DNA of 22,693 nucleotides. Origin: CAVYHX01 sp963768415 (GTDB taxonomy: Bacteria; Pseudomonadota; Gammaproteobacteria; UBA9214). The notes beneath the pieces were generated by a model that was not told the origin of the DNA, did not search any database, and saw only the letters and a list, made by a program, of their open reading frames with translations. Shown here one piece after another: positions 8,310 through 17,176 of this stretch. The DNA is taken from the NCBI GenBank assembly GCA_963768415.1, contig CAVYHX010000039.1, positions 1-22,693 on the forward strand, in the 5' to 3' direction. Each line of letters opens with the position of its first letter. The first letter of the stretch is position 1. The position numbers and the translations under genes were made by a program.

Positions 8310-8897
8310 ATGCACGACGTATTGCAATACCTGCAGCAGATTCCACCCATTAATGAACAGCAGATCTATATTGTCCTGGCCATTCTCGCCGGACTGCTGA
8401 TCCTGTTTTTCCTGCTCCGCCCGCCCCTGCGCCGCTGGCGGCAGGAGCGCCAGATTTCCCGGGCGATAAACCGGATGGGCGCCCGGATCATGCATGATGT
8501 ACACCTGCCGGATGGCCTTGGTGGCGAGGTTGTCATAGAAAACCTGCTGCTTGCCAAGGACGCAATCCTGGTCGTTGACGTGAAACGTTTCGAAGGATTG
8601 ATCTTCGGCAGCAGCCACACCGACAAGTGGACCCAGGTAATCAACAAGTGCAGCTTCAAGTTTCCCAACCCTGGCCGCTACCTGCAACTGCAAATCAATG
8701 CAGTCAGGGCTGTTGTTCCCAAGGTCCCGGTCAGGGGACTGCACCTGTTTACTCACAATGCGGTATTCCCCAGAGACAAGCCACCCACGGTATTGCTGCT
8801 GCATGATCTTGATACCAAAACCAGCACGGCAAAACTGAAAGATGTACCCGAAGGCCTGCATGTTGCCTGGAAACAGCTCGTCGATACGGTGTCCTGA
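8310..8897 (+). CDS. Membrane-anchored NERD (nuclease-related) domain protein
   Basis: A 195-residue protein with one transmembrane helix near the N-terminus (IYIVLAILAGLLILFFLL, about residues 19-36), then a basic stretch (RRWRQERQ) and a NERD domain. The domain reads MHDVHLPDGLGGEVVIENLLL, then ILVVDVKRFEGLIFG, then NPGRYLQLQINAVR. NERD domains relate to the restriction-endonuclease-like fold. The D-x-K of VVDVK fits the second catalytic element, while the first acidic position appears as Glu in VIENLL rather than the usual Asp. The N-in/C-in or N-out topology is unclear. A -10-like TATAAT at 8257-8262 precedes it, but ATG 8310 has no strong ribosome binding site. The cellular role of this class is not known. 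Confidence 0.75.
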   Translation: MHDVLQYLQQIPPINEQQIYIVLAILAGLLILFFLLRPPLRRWRQERQISRAINRMGARIMHDVHLPDGLGGEVVIENLLLAKDAILVVDVKRFEGLIFGSSHTDKWTQVINKCSFKFPNPGRYLQLQINAVRAVVPKVPVRGLHLFTHNAVFPRDKPPTVLLLHDLDTKTSTAKLKDVPEGLHVAWKQLVDTVS

Positions 8898-8926
8898 GGT
8901 ATCATCCACCCGGACGGTATACGCTT

Positions 8927-9817
8927 TTATATCGGTATTGCGCTTTCCAGCTGACTGATAAAGCGCGCCGGCCTGATTGCATACACAGTATCGGCTGTGC
9001 GCAGGCCGGCTGCCAGCAACGCAATGCGCCGGCTCTCAACCAGTCCATTGAGCAGCTCGCCACGGATACGGTTATCGACAATCTCGGGATGCGCATTCAG
9101 TGTATCGGCCAGCATCGCCAGGTCATGGTCCTGACCCAGCACTTCACCCAGTTCATCGAGGTCTGCTACCACCGGTTCCAGTACTGCGGGGTTCCAGTTA
9201 CGCAACAGCAGCAGCTGGAACCAGAGATACTTGGCATGCCGGCGCAGGGCATGACTGTGTCTGGTAGTCGGTTCTTCATGCAGGGCCCGCAGCGCCCGCC
9301 TGCCAGCGCGATAGGTCTTGCGCACACTCGCGAACAGCATGTGGCGTGTAAATCCGGTCAGATCCAGCGCGTCCAGCCGCTGCCGCAATCCCTCCAGCTG
9401 CTCCTCCAGACTGTGCACATCAATGTTGACGAGAAACGCATCCATGGCCGACTGATATTGACTTTCCAGGTTATCGCGTACGGGCTGCATGCCCTCGGCA
9501 CACAGAAACGGCGTGTAATAATCTGCCAGCCTGTCAAAGGAGACCAGCAACACGGCACTGTCGCGTGCGCCTCCGAGCCGGCGCCCCAGGTCACGCACTG
9601 CACGATCAGCTGTCTGGAAGGATTTGCTATCCAGTACCGGCCTGACCAGCCGCAATATCGCACGCAGTCTCTTTAAAGACTTGCGAACTTCATGCACCGC
9701 AATGTTGAGATCGGCATCTTTTTTCTCAAGGCACGCGTGCGCATAATCAAGCAGTGCACGGATTGTCTCGACTATACTGTCCGCCGGTGGCACATCTGTT
9801 TTGAGCTCAAACTGCAT
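8927..9817 (-). CDS. CHAD domain protein
   Basis: A 296-residue, mostly helical protein covering both CHAD repeats. The first repeat has VHEVRKSLKRLRA and the following RDLGRRLGGARDSAVL; the second has HALRRHAKYLWFQLLLL and LGEVLGQDHDLAML. The conserved His, Arg and Lys residues of these helices form the basic pore that binds polyphosphate in characterised CHAD proteins, so association with polyphosphate granules is likely. No CYTH domain is fused, unlike E. coli YgiF. The start ATG 9817 has an AGGAAA ribosome binding site about 9 nt upstream. It lies downstream of the alcohol dehydrogenase in the same direction with a 103-nt gap, so it probably has its own promoter. Confidence 0.92.
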   Translation of the reverse strand: MQFELKTDVPPADSIVETIRALLDYAHACLEKKDADLNIAVHEVRKSLKRLRAILRLVRPVLDSKSFQTADRAVRDLGRRLGGARDSAVLLVSFDRLADYYTPFLCAEGMQPVRDNLESQYQSAMDAFLVNIDVHSLEEQLEGLRQRLDALDLTGFTRHMLFASVRKTYRAGRRALRALHEEPTTRHSHALRRHAKYLWFQLLLLRNWNPAVLEPVVADLDELGEVLGQDHDLAMLADTLNAHPEIVDNRIRGELLNGLVESRRIALLAAGLRTADTVYAIRPARFISQLESAIPI

Positions 9818-9920
9818 TTCTGTAATTTCCTGCGTCCCGGTTTTGTTGTTATCGGCAACACCCGCCCTGGCTGTTATTGTTTATTTATAGCACGGGGCAC
9901 TGCCGGCCTGCCAGACGCCT

Positions 9921-11113
9921 TCAGAGCCGTTCTTGCAGACAGGTCCTGATTTCGGCATCACTCAGCAGCACCGGGTTTGTTTGCATGCTGCTGCCGCGGG
10001 AGTGACTAACGATATGATCAAGGTCATCCGTTTTAACCCCGTAGTCACCCAGGCGCGGCAGCTCAAGACGTTCGGTCCATGCAGCCAGCAGATTGATCAG
10101 TGCCTGCCAGGCGGCTTCAGGGCTGGCATAGTGTTCTCCACAGAGAATCTGCGCGGCACGCGCATATTTATCCAGCGCCGGGCTGTCAGGCGCACGCGAC
10201 TGCAATGCCTGAATGTTGACCGCGGTACAGGTGGCGACCAGCGTGCCGCAGACCACTCCATGCGGTATCGGGTAAAACGCGCCCAGCGGTGACGCCAGTC
10301 CATGCACCGAGCCCAGACCGCATTGTGCCAGCGTAATGCCGGACAGTAATGCGGCATAGGCCATGCGTGTCCGGGCCGCATGCGCCCGCTCACCTTCGCG
10401 TGTACCATTCCAGCAGCCCCTCGCGCACCGCCTCCAGCCCGCTCACTGCCAGCGCATCGGTGAAGGCATTGGCGCGCAGCGAGACCAGGGATTCCAGTAA
10501 TTGGGTCAGCGCGTCCATGCCGTTGGCGGCAATGACACGTCGGCGGACAGGTTGCCAGCAGGTCGGGATCGACCACGGCATATTCTGCCACCAGCCGGTC
10601 ATGCCGGAAGGATTTTTTGAAACCGCCCCTGCCCTGCACACTCAGCACGGCATTCCTGGTGGCTTCGCTACCGGTACCGGCGGTGGTCGGTGCAGCGATC
10701 AACGGGACCGCCGGACCGGCATAGGGCAGCTCCGGCCCTACGCCCTCGAGGTAATCCATGACACTGTGCTGCACGCGTAACAGGCCGGCGATCGCCTTGG
10801 CAGCATCCAGCGCACTGCCCCCGCCCACCCCCAGCACCACATCGATGGCGCTATCGGCATGCTGCCTGACGACATCATCAATAAATTCCGGTGCAGGCTC
10901 CCCGTCGACGGTCACGTGATGCCAGGTGATGTCATCCGTCTCGAGGGCATGAATGAGTTCGTCCCATTGCGTCGTGGCAGGAAAGGAGTGTGAACCGGTC
11001 ACGACCATCACGCAGCGGCCGTAGCCCGCAATGATATTCGGTACCTTGCTGAACACACCCGGACCGAATTCGATACGGGGCAGACGGGCGATGGAAAAAA
11101 TATCCGGATTCAT
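9921..11113 (-). CDS. Iron-type (group III) alcohol dehydrogenase, interrupted by two frameshifts
   Basis: NAD(P)-dependent alcohol/aldehyde oxidoreductase of the iron-containing family, about 396 residues if both shifts are repaired. Segment 1 (11113 to about 10541) has the family N-terminus (RIEFGPGVFSKVPNII), the nucleotide loop GVGGGSALDAAKAIA and PTTAGTGSEAT. Segment 2 (about 10536-10400) carries VIAANGMDALTQLLESLVS. Segment 3 (about 10390-9921) carries AYAALLSGITLAQCGLGSVHGLASPLGAFYPIPHG. One extra base near 10537-10540 and another near 10392-10402 would explain both shifts. Metal ligands are the Asp of GMDA and the two His of VHGLA and IPHG. The second usual ligand, a His in LTH, is Gln here. 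The gene starts 3 nt after an LsrG-like gene and is surely in the same operon. It is either a pseudogene or a sequencing error. Confidence 0.85.
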
Positions 11114-11116
11114 GAA

Positions 11117-11413
11117 TTATTCCGCCGGGTACAGCCCGGTGTACGGGATGCCCTTGCGCGGCTCCAGCATCCAGTCCGCCACGCTGTCGCGCCAGTGCCG
11201 GTAATGCACAGTCTCCTTGTGCGCCGCTGCATCTGCTGCACTGGCATAGGCCTCGTACAAGACGAAGCGTGCCGGGTCATCGGGAGATTGCAGAACATCA
11301 AACCTGCGATTGCCCGATTCCTGTATCGAGGCCTCATGATTGCGGCGTGTTGCCGCGATAAAGTCATCGATATGCCCGGGTTTGACGGCAACGTGAACGA
11401 GAGTGACATGCAT
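11117..11413 (-). CDS. LsrG-like / antibiotic-biosynthesis-monooxygenase (ABM) domain protein
   Basis: A 98-residue single-domain protein of the dimeric alpha/beta-barrel ABM family. The start MHVTLVHVAVKPGHIDDFI and the later EASIQESGNRRFDVLQSPDD and ARFVLYEAYASADAAAHKET-type segments resemble LsrG of E. coli, an isomerase in the breakdown of phosphorylated autoinducer-2. Many ABM proteins with this profile have other or unknown substrates, and no other lsr gene is present, so I do not use the symbol. ATG 11413 is chosen over an upstream in-frame start because an AAGGAG ribosome binding site (11420-11425) lies 6 nt before it. It is the first gene of a two-gene operon with the alcohol dehydrogenase. 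Confidence 0.87.
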   Translation of the reverse strand: MHVTLVHVAVKPGHIDDFIAATRRNHEASIQESGNRRFDVLQSPDDPARFVLYEAYASAADAAAHKETVHYRHWRDSVADWMLEPRKGIPYTGLYPAE

Positions 11414-11592
11414 TGCGTGCTCCTTGATCGACCGGGGACAAGGCAAATGGCTCGGGTCTCCGCCGCCCGCAGGCGCCGGCACGGCGGGGATCAGAATGCA
11501 GTGTAATGAGTTATTGCTGGTCTGTATATTACGAATGTTGACGGGATCAGGCTATCTCAGGGCAGGCAAGCGAGGCTGGTGGCGGCCCCGGC

Positions 11593-14116
11593 TCACTGCT
11601 TGCCGGAATCCTTACCCAGCATAGCCAGCGGTTCGGGCCGGGCAATGCCATAACCCTGTGCGAAGTCCACTCCGATCTCGCGCAGCTTGTCGAGAATCGC
11701 CTCGTTCTCCACGAACTCGGCAATGGTCTGTTTGCCCATTGCGTGCCCCATTTCATTGATGGATTTGACCATGGCAAAGTCTATCGGATCATCCAGGATG
11801 TCGCGCACGAACATACCCTCGATTTTAAGGAAGTCGACCGGCAGACTTCTCAGGTAGGCGAATGACGACATGCCGCTGCCGAAATCGTCCAGAGAAAACG
11901 CACAGCCCAGCTTCCTGAGCGTATTGATAAAGTGTGTGGCCTTGACAAGATTGGAGATTGCGGCTGTCTCGGTAATCTCGAAACAAATCTTGTCAGCCGG
12001 CACAGTTGTCCGGGAGAACTTCCCGACCAGGTACTCCAGGAAGTGTTCGTCCGAGAGCGTCGGTCCGGAGAGATTGATTGCACAATGCCCGAGCTCATGG
12101 ACAGCATCGGGATGGCATTCCAGCCAGTCGAATGCAGTATCGATGACCCAGCGATCGATGATCGGCATCAGGTTATAGCGTTCCGCAGCCGGCAGAAAGG
12201 CACCCGGCGGTATCAGCTGGCCCTCTGCATCACGCATTCTGATCAGTAACTCGAAATGCTTGCCGCTATTTCCGCGTCCTGGCGTTACCGGCTGAATAGT
12301 CTGATAGAACAGCTCGAAGCGATTGTGTTCCATGGCGTCGTGAATACGCGCCACCCACTGCATCTCGCCCTGTCGCTGTGCCAGGTCCTCGTCTTCCGTG
12401 TGGTAGTAGTGTACGCGGTTCCGCCCGCCATCCTTGGCGGCATAACAGGCGGCATCCGCCGCGCTCATCAGCGCCGCCTTGTCGCGGCTGCCGGCATCAA
12501 CCGGCACGACACCGATACTCGCGCCCACAGTGAAACGTTCTTCATGCCAGTTGAAACGGAATTCCTGGATAGTGCTCAGCAAGGCAGCGGCCTTGTCCAG
12601 AGCATCCTCGGGGTGACAGTTGGCAAGCAACACACCGAACTCGTCACCTCCGAGTCGGGCCAGCGTGTCACCGCTGCGTATTGTGGCTCTCAGCACCACG
12701 GCCAGATTACTTAACAGGGTATCCCCGGCAGTATGGCCGCAAGTATCGTTCACAACCTTGAACTGATCCAGATCGACATAGCAAAGTGCATGCTGCGTGC
12801 CATTTTCATTGGCGTCAGTCAGCAGCTGCCGCAGACGCTCCTCGAACTCGTATCGATTGACCAGTCCGGTCAACGAGTCGTGTGTGGCCTGGTGCACAAG
12901 ATGTCTTTGCAACGTCCGGGCGTCTGATACGTCCCGGAATACGGTGACTATGCCATTTACTTCCCTGTCCTGACCGCATATCGGGCTGACTGTCATTTCG
13001 ACCGTGTATTCCTGCCCGTCCCGGTTCAGCAATATGGCATGCGCCTGCGCGCCGGGTTGCTGCCGGCCGGACAGGGGCTGTTCCGGGAGGCTGTCCAGCG
13101 GGATACGGGTCTGCTCGTTCAGAATCTGGCAAATGTCGGTAACACACTTGCCTGCGGCCGCCTGCAGGCTGCAACCGATAAGCTTTTCTGCTACCGGATT
13201 CATGTAATCAATCACTCCGTCCGGGTCGGTCGTGATGACGGCATCGCCGATGGATGAGAGTGTCACCAGAGCCTTTTCCTTGACTTCCCAGAGCGCCAGT
13301 TGCGACTGTTTTTGCTCGGTGATATCGGTAATAAACCCTTCCAGGGCCGAGAAGTCGCCATCCTCCTCGAAAATTGCCCGCCCCTGTTCCCATACCCATT
13401 TTTCCTCGCCCTGCGCCGTGATAATGCGGTACACCATTTCAAACGCCCGCTTCTCACTAATCGCCTCGTCCATCTCGACGGAGATCATTTCCAGGTCATC
13501 GGGATGTACCAGCTCTATGAAAGAAACCTTCTGATGCGTGACGAAATCAACACTGCTGTAACCCGTGAGTTCCAGGCAACCGTCGCTGGCAAACTCCATG
13601 GTCCAGTTCTCGTCATGCCGGCAGCGGTAGACCAGGCCAGGCAGGTTACTTATGAGTGTTTCCAGGGTTCTTTGCGTCTGGTGCAGGGCCTCTTCCGCCA
13701 GTTTGCGGTCGGTGATGTCACGACCAACTGACTGCAACTCGACCAGCCGGCCGGTTTTATCAAAGATGCCGCGATCGACCCACTCCTGCCAGTGAATCTG
13801 TCCGGATGGCGTCACGACCTTGTGTACGGTGGTTGCGAATGAGCTGCTCGACAGTGAGCGCGGAAACGAGTTCATCAATCTGGGCCGCAATTGCCCCGCG
13901 TTCATCCTCGGGAACGAGAGACAGAAAGCTTTGCCCGAGCAGCTCGGCTGCGGATTTTCCGAAGTACCGGCAGTATGCCTCGTTGACATAGGTCAGCGTC
14001 GTATCGGGCTGCCAGCAGCATGCCAGTTCCTGCTGATCCACCAGGGTGGCCACACCGCACGTATCCTGTGCCGCCGAATCCGGTGCAGAAATTCTTGCAG
14101 TCGCGAGTTGCTCCAT
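11593..14116 (-). CDS. PAS-PAS-PAS-GGDEF-EAL c-di-GMP turnover protein, one frameshift
   Basis: About 840 residues when repaired. The first PAS domain begins at about residue 28 (LACCWQPDTTLTYVNEAYC) and is cut by a shift near 13835-13842, where one extra base would explain the change of frame; it resumes at HKVVTPSGQIHWQEWVDRG. PAS 2 (about 165-290) ends in GFITDITEQK, and PAS 3 (about 295-430) begins SSIGDAVITTDPDG. The GGDEF domain has an intact catalytic motif (ARLGGDEFGVLL), with an RSGD inhibitory-site motif five residues upstream. The EAL domain starts with ELLIR instead of EALIR but keeps NLSGPTL, EITETA, DDFGSG, the Lys of FLKIEG and the terminal QGYGIARP, so phosphodiesterase activity is plausible. 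There is no transmembrane segment, so it is cytosolic. The start is ATG 14116 behind a GGGGAG sequence. It probably sets c-di-GMP levels in response to a PAS-bound ligand. Confidence 0.9.
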
Positions 14117-14433
14117 TGATCACCTACTCCCCGTCAGGACAGCACTAAGCATCCGCCATGGCAGCCTGGATGGCATGACTGCCTGTTTGTATACCGCAAA
14201 AATACAGCTGACACTGGCTTCAGGAATCACTTTCTTTCCTTTATATTACAATGAGTTAATGAGCATCTGCCGCCCCCGCACCGGGACCCGTGCCGCTCCG
14301 GCCGGGCTCCCGGCAGGCATAGCTATCTATCGGTAATCCAATGGGTTTCTTTATATTTATGGACCGGTCCCGCGGTTGCTGACGCAGCGTGCAAAGGCAG
14401 CACCGGGAAAGCGCACGGCCGGCGGCCGCCTGC
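14117..14433. other. Intergenic region upstream of the GGDEF-EAL gene
   Basis: This 317-nt gap separates two minus-strand genes and must hold the promoter of the GGDEF-EAL gene. The central part (about 14225-14260) is AT-rich and contains TATAAA on the minus strand, but I see no matching -35. The part nearest the lipase-maturation-factor-like gene is GC-rich with short palindromes such as GGACCGGTCC, and no convincing terminator. No gene is supported. Confidence 0.35.
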
Positions 14434-15895
14434 TCAGGGTCTCCGCGGCGTGACGTAGGGAAAGACGCCCAGGTATTCGCGCTGCCACCAGTTACCGGTT
14501 TCTGCGCGCTCTGCTGCCGTGGTGAAACGGTAGCGCCACGCCAGCACCCGCAGATAGCGCGGGGGCTGGTCCGCGAACGGGTTCTGCTCCAGCAGGGCGG
14601 TCACCTCGGCAGACCCTTCGTGCAAGCGCGCCAGAAAATTCTCGAACCAGTACATCTGCCGCGGGATCTGCGGCGGTATAAACCAGATCATCCAGTCCAG
14701 CCGGGGCTGGTGCGGCACGATGAACTGCGGCGGCCGGTCCAGCGGGCCCGGTTTATAGCGAAACGTATACGCCTGCCAGTCCACCCCGTCGTGCGAACCT
14801 TCCACCTGCAACTCCTGTCGCTCGGTCTGCATGGTCGGGAAGATGTGGTAAATGTGCCCGATACCATAGGCGCGCACGACCTGGGTTGCGGTATCCAGTG
14901 GATCAGGAAATTTGGTGCGCGTCACAAAGGCATAATAAACCGTCACGCTGGTGACGAGGATCAGGATGCCCGCCACCGGGAGGACCAGTGCATGGCAACC
15001 AGCCCGGACGGGTTGCTGCAGGTATTGCGGACTGCAACCGCACCGGGACAATCCGCCTGACGATGGCATCATCGAGCAGGAACAGACACAGCAGGATGGT
15101 CAGCAGGTTGACGAAATTGTGGTTGCTGGTCGCAATAATCAGCACTTGCATGACAATCGTCACGCCGGCCGCAAACAAGCGAAACGGCCGCGGCAGAAAA
15201 ATAAAAAACGGCACGACCAGTTCAGAAAAGAACGTCAGCAGCACCCCGCCCTTGAGCAGCCATTCAGGCAGTTGATGGGCATACCAGGCCAGCACGTGCG
15301 GTAATGGCTGGGTTTCGAAATAATAGTTCAGTGTTGTAAGACTGGCCCAGGAGGGATCACCGGAGACCAGCTTGGTGATGCCCGACATGAAACGAAACCG
15401 GAACAGCAGCCAGTGAAACAGCAGAATCAGCAGACGAGTCGGACCATTGACCAGAAAGATCGCCAGGAAGCCGGTCTCCAGCAGCAGGGTATCCCACTGA
15501 AAACTCAGAAAGGTCTGCCCGGCGTGATAGAGCGAGAGATAGAGCACAAAGAGCAGGATCAGCATCCACCGCTGCCAGACACCGAGCAGCAGCAGCACCG
15601 CCGCCACGCAACCCAGCCAGGTCACCCCCTGCAATGCCAGGTCACTGGTATCGAACCAGAACAGCGTCGGCAACCGCCACCATGCAGCCTGCCCGTAAAC
15701 CTCGCGCGCACGTTCGAACAGGTCCGCAAGCGGCAATATCCCGTGTGGCCCGACCAGACCGGTGATTTGCACGGCCAGGGACAGGAAGGCCGCGAAGTAG
15801 ATCAGTGCCAGCAGCTTCAAAAACAGCCAGCTGGTTACTCGATAGCCGTCTGCAGGCCCTGATAAACGCCTGGTAAAGCCGGCGTCAGTCAACAT
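14434..15895 (-). CDS. Lipase maturation factor (LMF1-like) family membrane protein, one frameshift
   Basis: About 486 residues if repaired. The N-terminal two-thirds has many hydrophobic helices (SWLFLKLLALIYFAAFLSLAV onward) and family-typical segments such as QWDTLLLETGFLAIF, SGDPSWASLTTLNYYFETQPLP and NHNFVNLLTILLCLFLLDD. The C-terminal third, in another frame, has the LMF hallmark EQNPFADQPPRYLRVLAWRYRF followed by WWQREYLGVFPYV. In vertebrates LMF1 is an ER protein needed for lipase folding; bacterial members have no settled function. The frame changes between about 14985 and 15035, consistent with one extra base. Starts at ATG 15895 or ATG 15931 are both possible and neither has a strong ribosome binding site. 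Confidence 0.85.
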
Positions 15896-15952
15896 GACTA
15901 CTGCGTTCCACCCCGGCGGCAGCGCGAACATCCGGCCGCGGAGACCAGGCAA

Positions 15953-16331
15953 GCCATCCCGTCCACCCTGTAAAATAAGCCCGTCTCATCCAGCTTCCCC
16001 CGGTCTTTCCGGTCCTGCCATCACCCCCGGCAGCACCCTCTGCGTGTCGGTCACCCCATGTGGTGTTATAGCGCTTCCGCTGGCAAACCAACACCCCCGC
16101 ACGGCTGCCGGCGTGACATTTCCTGACCACCCGGTGTCCTGCCTGTGACCGCAGCGCCATGGGGTGCTTGTTCTGGATGCCCTGTACGCGTCGGACCTGT
16201 TGATAGTTATGAGTATTTTTACCCGGGTGCAACCCTGGATTGGGCCCGGGCCGAGCGCGGAAAAAAACCGGCCCGGATCAATTGCAAAACTTCGTAAAAC
16301 TATATAACATATTGATTTTATAGATAGAATA
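15953..16331. other. Divergent intergenic region before the LolA-like/RND operon
   Basis: The gap lies between the divergent LMF-like and LolA-like genes and holds no supported gene. Its right end is distinctly AT-rich. A GC-rich inverted repeat, CCGGGCC (16246-16252) and GGCCCGG (16270-16276), separated by 17 nt that include an A7 run, precedes the promoter candidate and could be a regulator site or a terminator of antisense transcription. Confidence 0.35.
16282..16310 (+). promoter_or_regulatory. Candidate sigma-70 promoter of the LolA-like/RND operon
   Basis: TTGCAA (16282-16287) and TAACAT (16305-16310) are separated by exactly 17 nt, and lie 22 nt before the first start codon at 16332, in the most AT-rich part of the region. 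No CRP-type TGTGA-N6-TCACA box is seen beside it. Confidence 0.4.
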
Positions 16332-17129
16332 ATGGCATTCATGCTTATGCTAAGACGCCTCATCCTGTCCTGCCTGTGTGCAGGGTCAATGCATACAAGC
16401 GCTGCGGAGATCCCGGAAGTGCTCGCGTCCTGTGCCCGGCAGAATCTGCCCGAGTCGACTTCCACCCAATCGATAGAACTGCGCGTTATGGATCGCAGCC
16501 ACTACGAGCAGGTACTCGAAGCCGACATCTTTCTGAAGCGCTTCGCTGACAACCGCGCACGCGTCATGATGTATTTCAACGAGCCTGTTGATATCCGTGG
16601 CGCCAGGTTCCTGATTATGGAAAATCAGCCGCACAACGACATGTACATCTACATGCCTGGACTGTTCAAGGTCCGGCGTATCACCTCGAAGAACATTTCC
16701 AGTTCCGTCATGGGGACAGACTTTTCCTACGAGGACTTCGAACGCATACAGGGGATGATGTCCAATATCCGAACCGAGCAGCTGCCGGATGCAGAACTGT
16801 CCGGCAGACCCGTCTATGTACTGATGGGCTATCCGGATGAAACCTCGGGCTACACAAAGATTGCGAGCTATATCGACAAGGACAGCTGTTTGCCGTTGAA
16901 GACAGAGATGTACGAGCACGGGGATCATCTGCGCAAACTGATGACAATCGATCCGGCTGATATCAGGAAGGCAGGGGCTATCTCGTACCCTGCCGAGTTA
17001 CTGATGAAAGACCTGCGCGACAAGACGGAAACACGGCTGGTCGTTAAAAACATCCACATCGATACAGAAGTCGATGACAATCTGTTCGAGCCGGAGCAAC
17101 TGAAAAATACAAAAGTACCGCCCAGTTAA
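16332..17129 (+). CDS. LolA-like periplasmic 'outer membrane lipoprotein-sorting' protein
   Basis: A 265-residue secreted protein with a signal peptide (LRRLILSCLCAGSMHTSAA, cleavage likely before or after AAE). The mature part fits the LolA-like fold that accompanies RND/MMPL exporters. A basic/acidic N-terminal strand set (SIELRVMDRSHYEQVLEADI) is followed by RARVMMYFNEPVDIRGARFLIMEN, then DMYIYMPGLFKVRRIT, then SSVMGTDFSYEDFERIQG. These three segments are the usual signature of this group. It may carry a lipid or lipoprotein for the exporter encoded next (47 nt downstream). Possible starts are ATG 16332, 16341 and 16347; none has a strong ribosome binding site. It is not true LolA, since no LolB is present. 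Confidence 0.87.
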   Translation: MAFMLMLRRLILSCLCAGSMHTSAAEIPEVLASCARQNLPESTSTQSIELRVMDRSHYEQVLEADIFLKRFADNRARVMMYFNEPVDIRGARFLIMENQPHNDMYIYMPGLFKVRRITSKNISSSVMGTDFSYEDFERIQGMMSNIRTEQLPDAELSGRPVYVLMGYPDETSGYTKIASYIDKDSCLPLKTEMYEHGDHLRKLMTIDPADIRKAGAISYPAELLMKDLRDKTETRLVVKNIHIDTEVDDNLFEPEQLKNTKVPPS

Positions 17130-17176
17130 TCCCTAGGTCAGGGCAACATTCAATCCCGGTTATAAATCAAACAACA

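Noticed and set aside
15986..16465. A 159-residue minus-strand frame across the divergent promoter region
   Set aside because: It overlaps the start of the LolA-like gene and the AT-rich promoter region, and has no motif or ribosome binding site.
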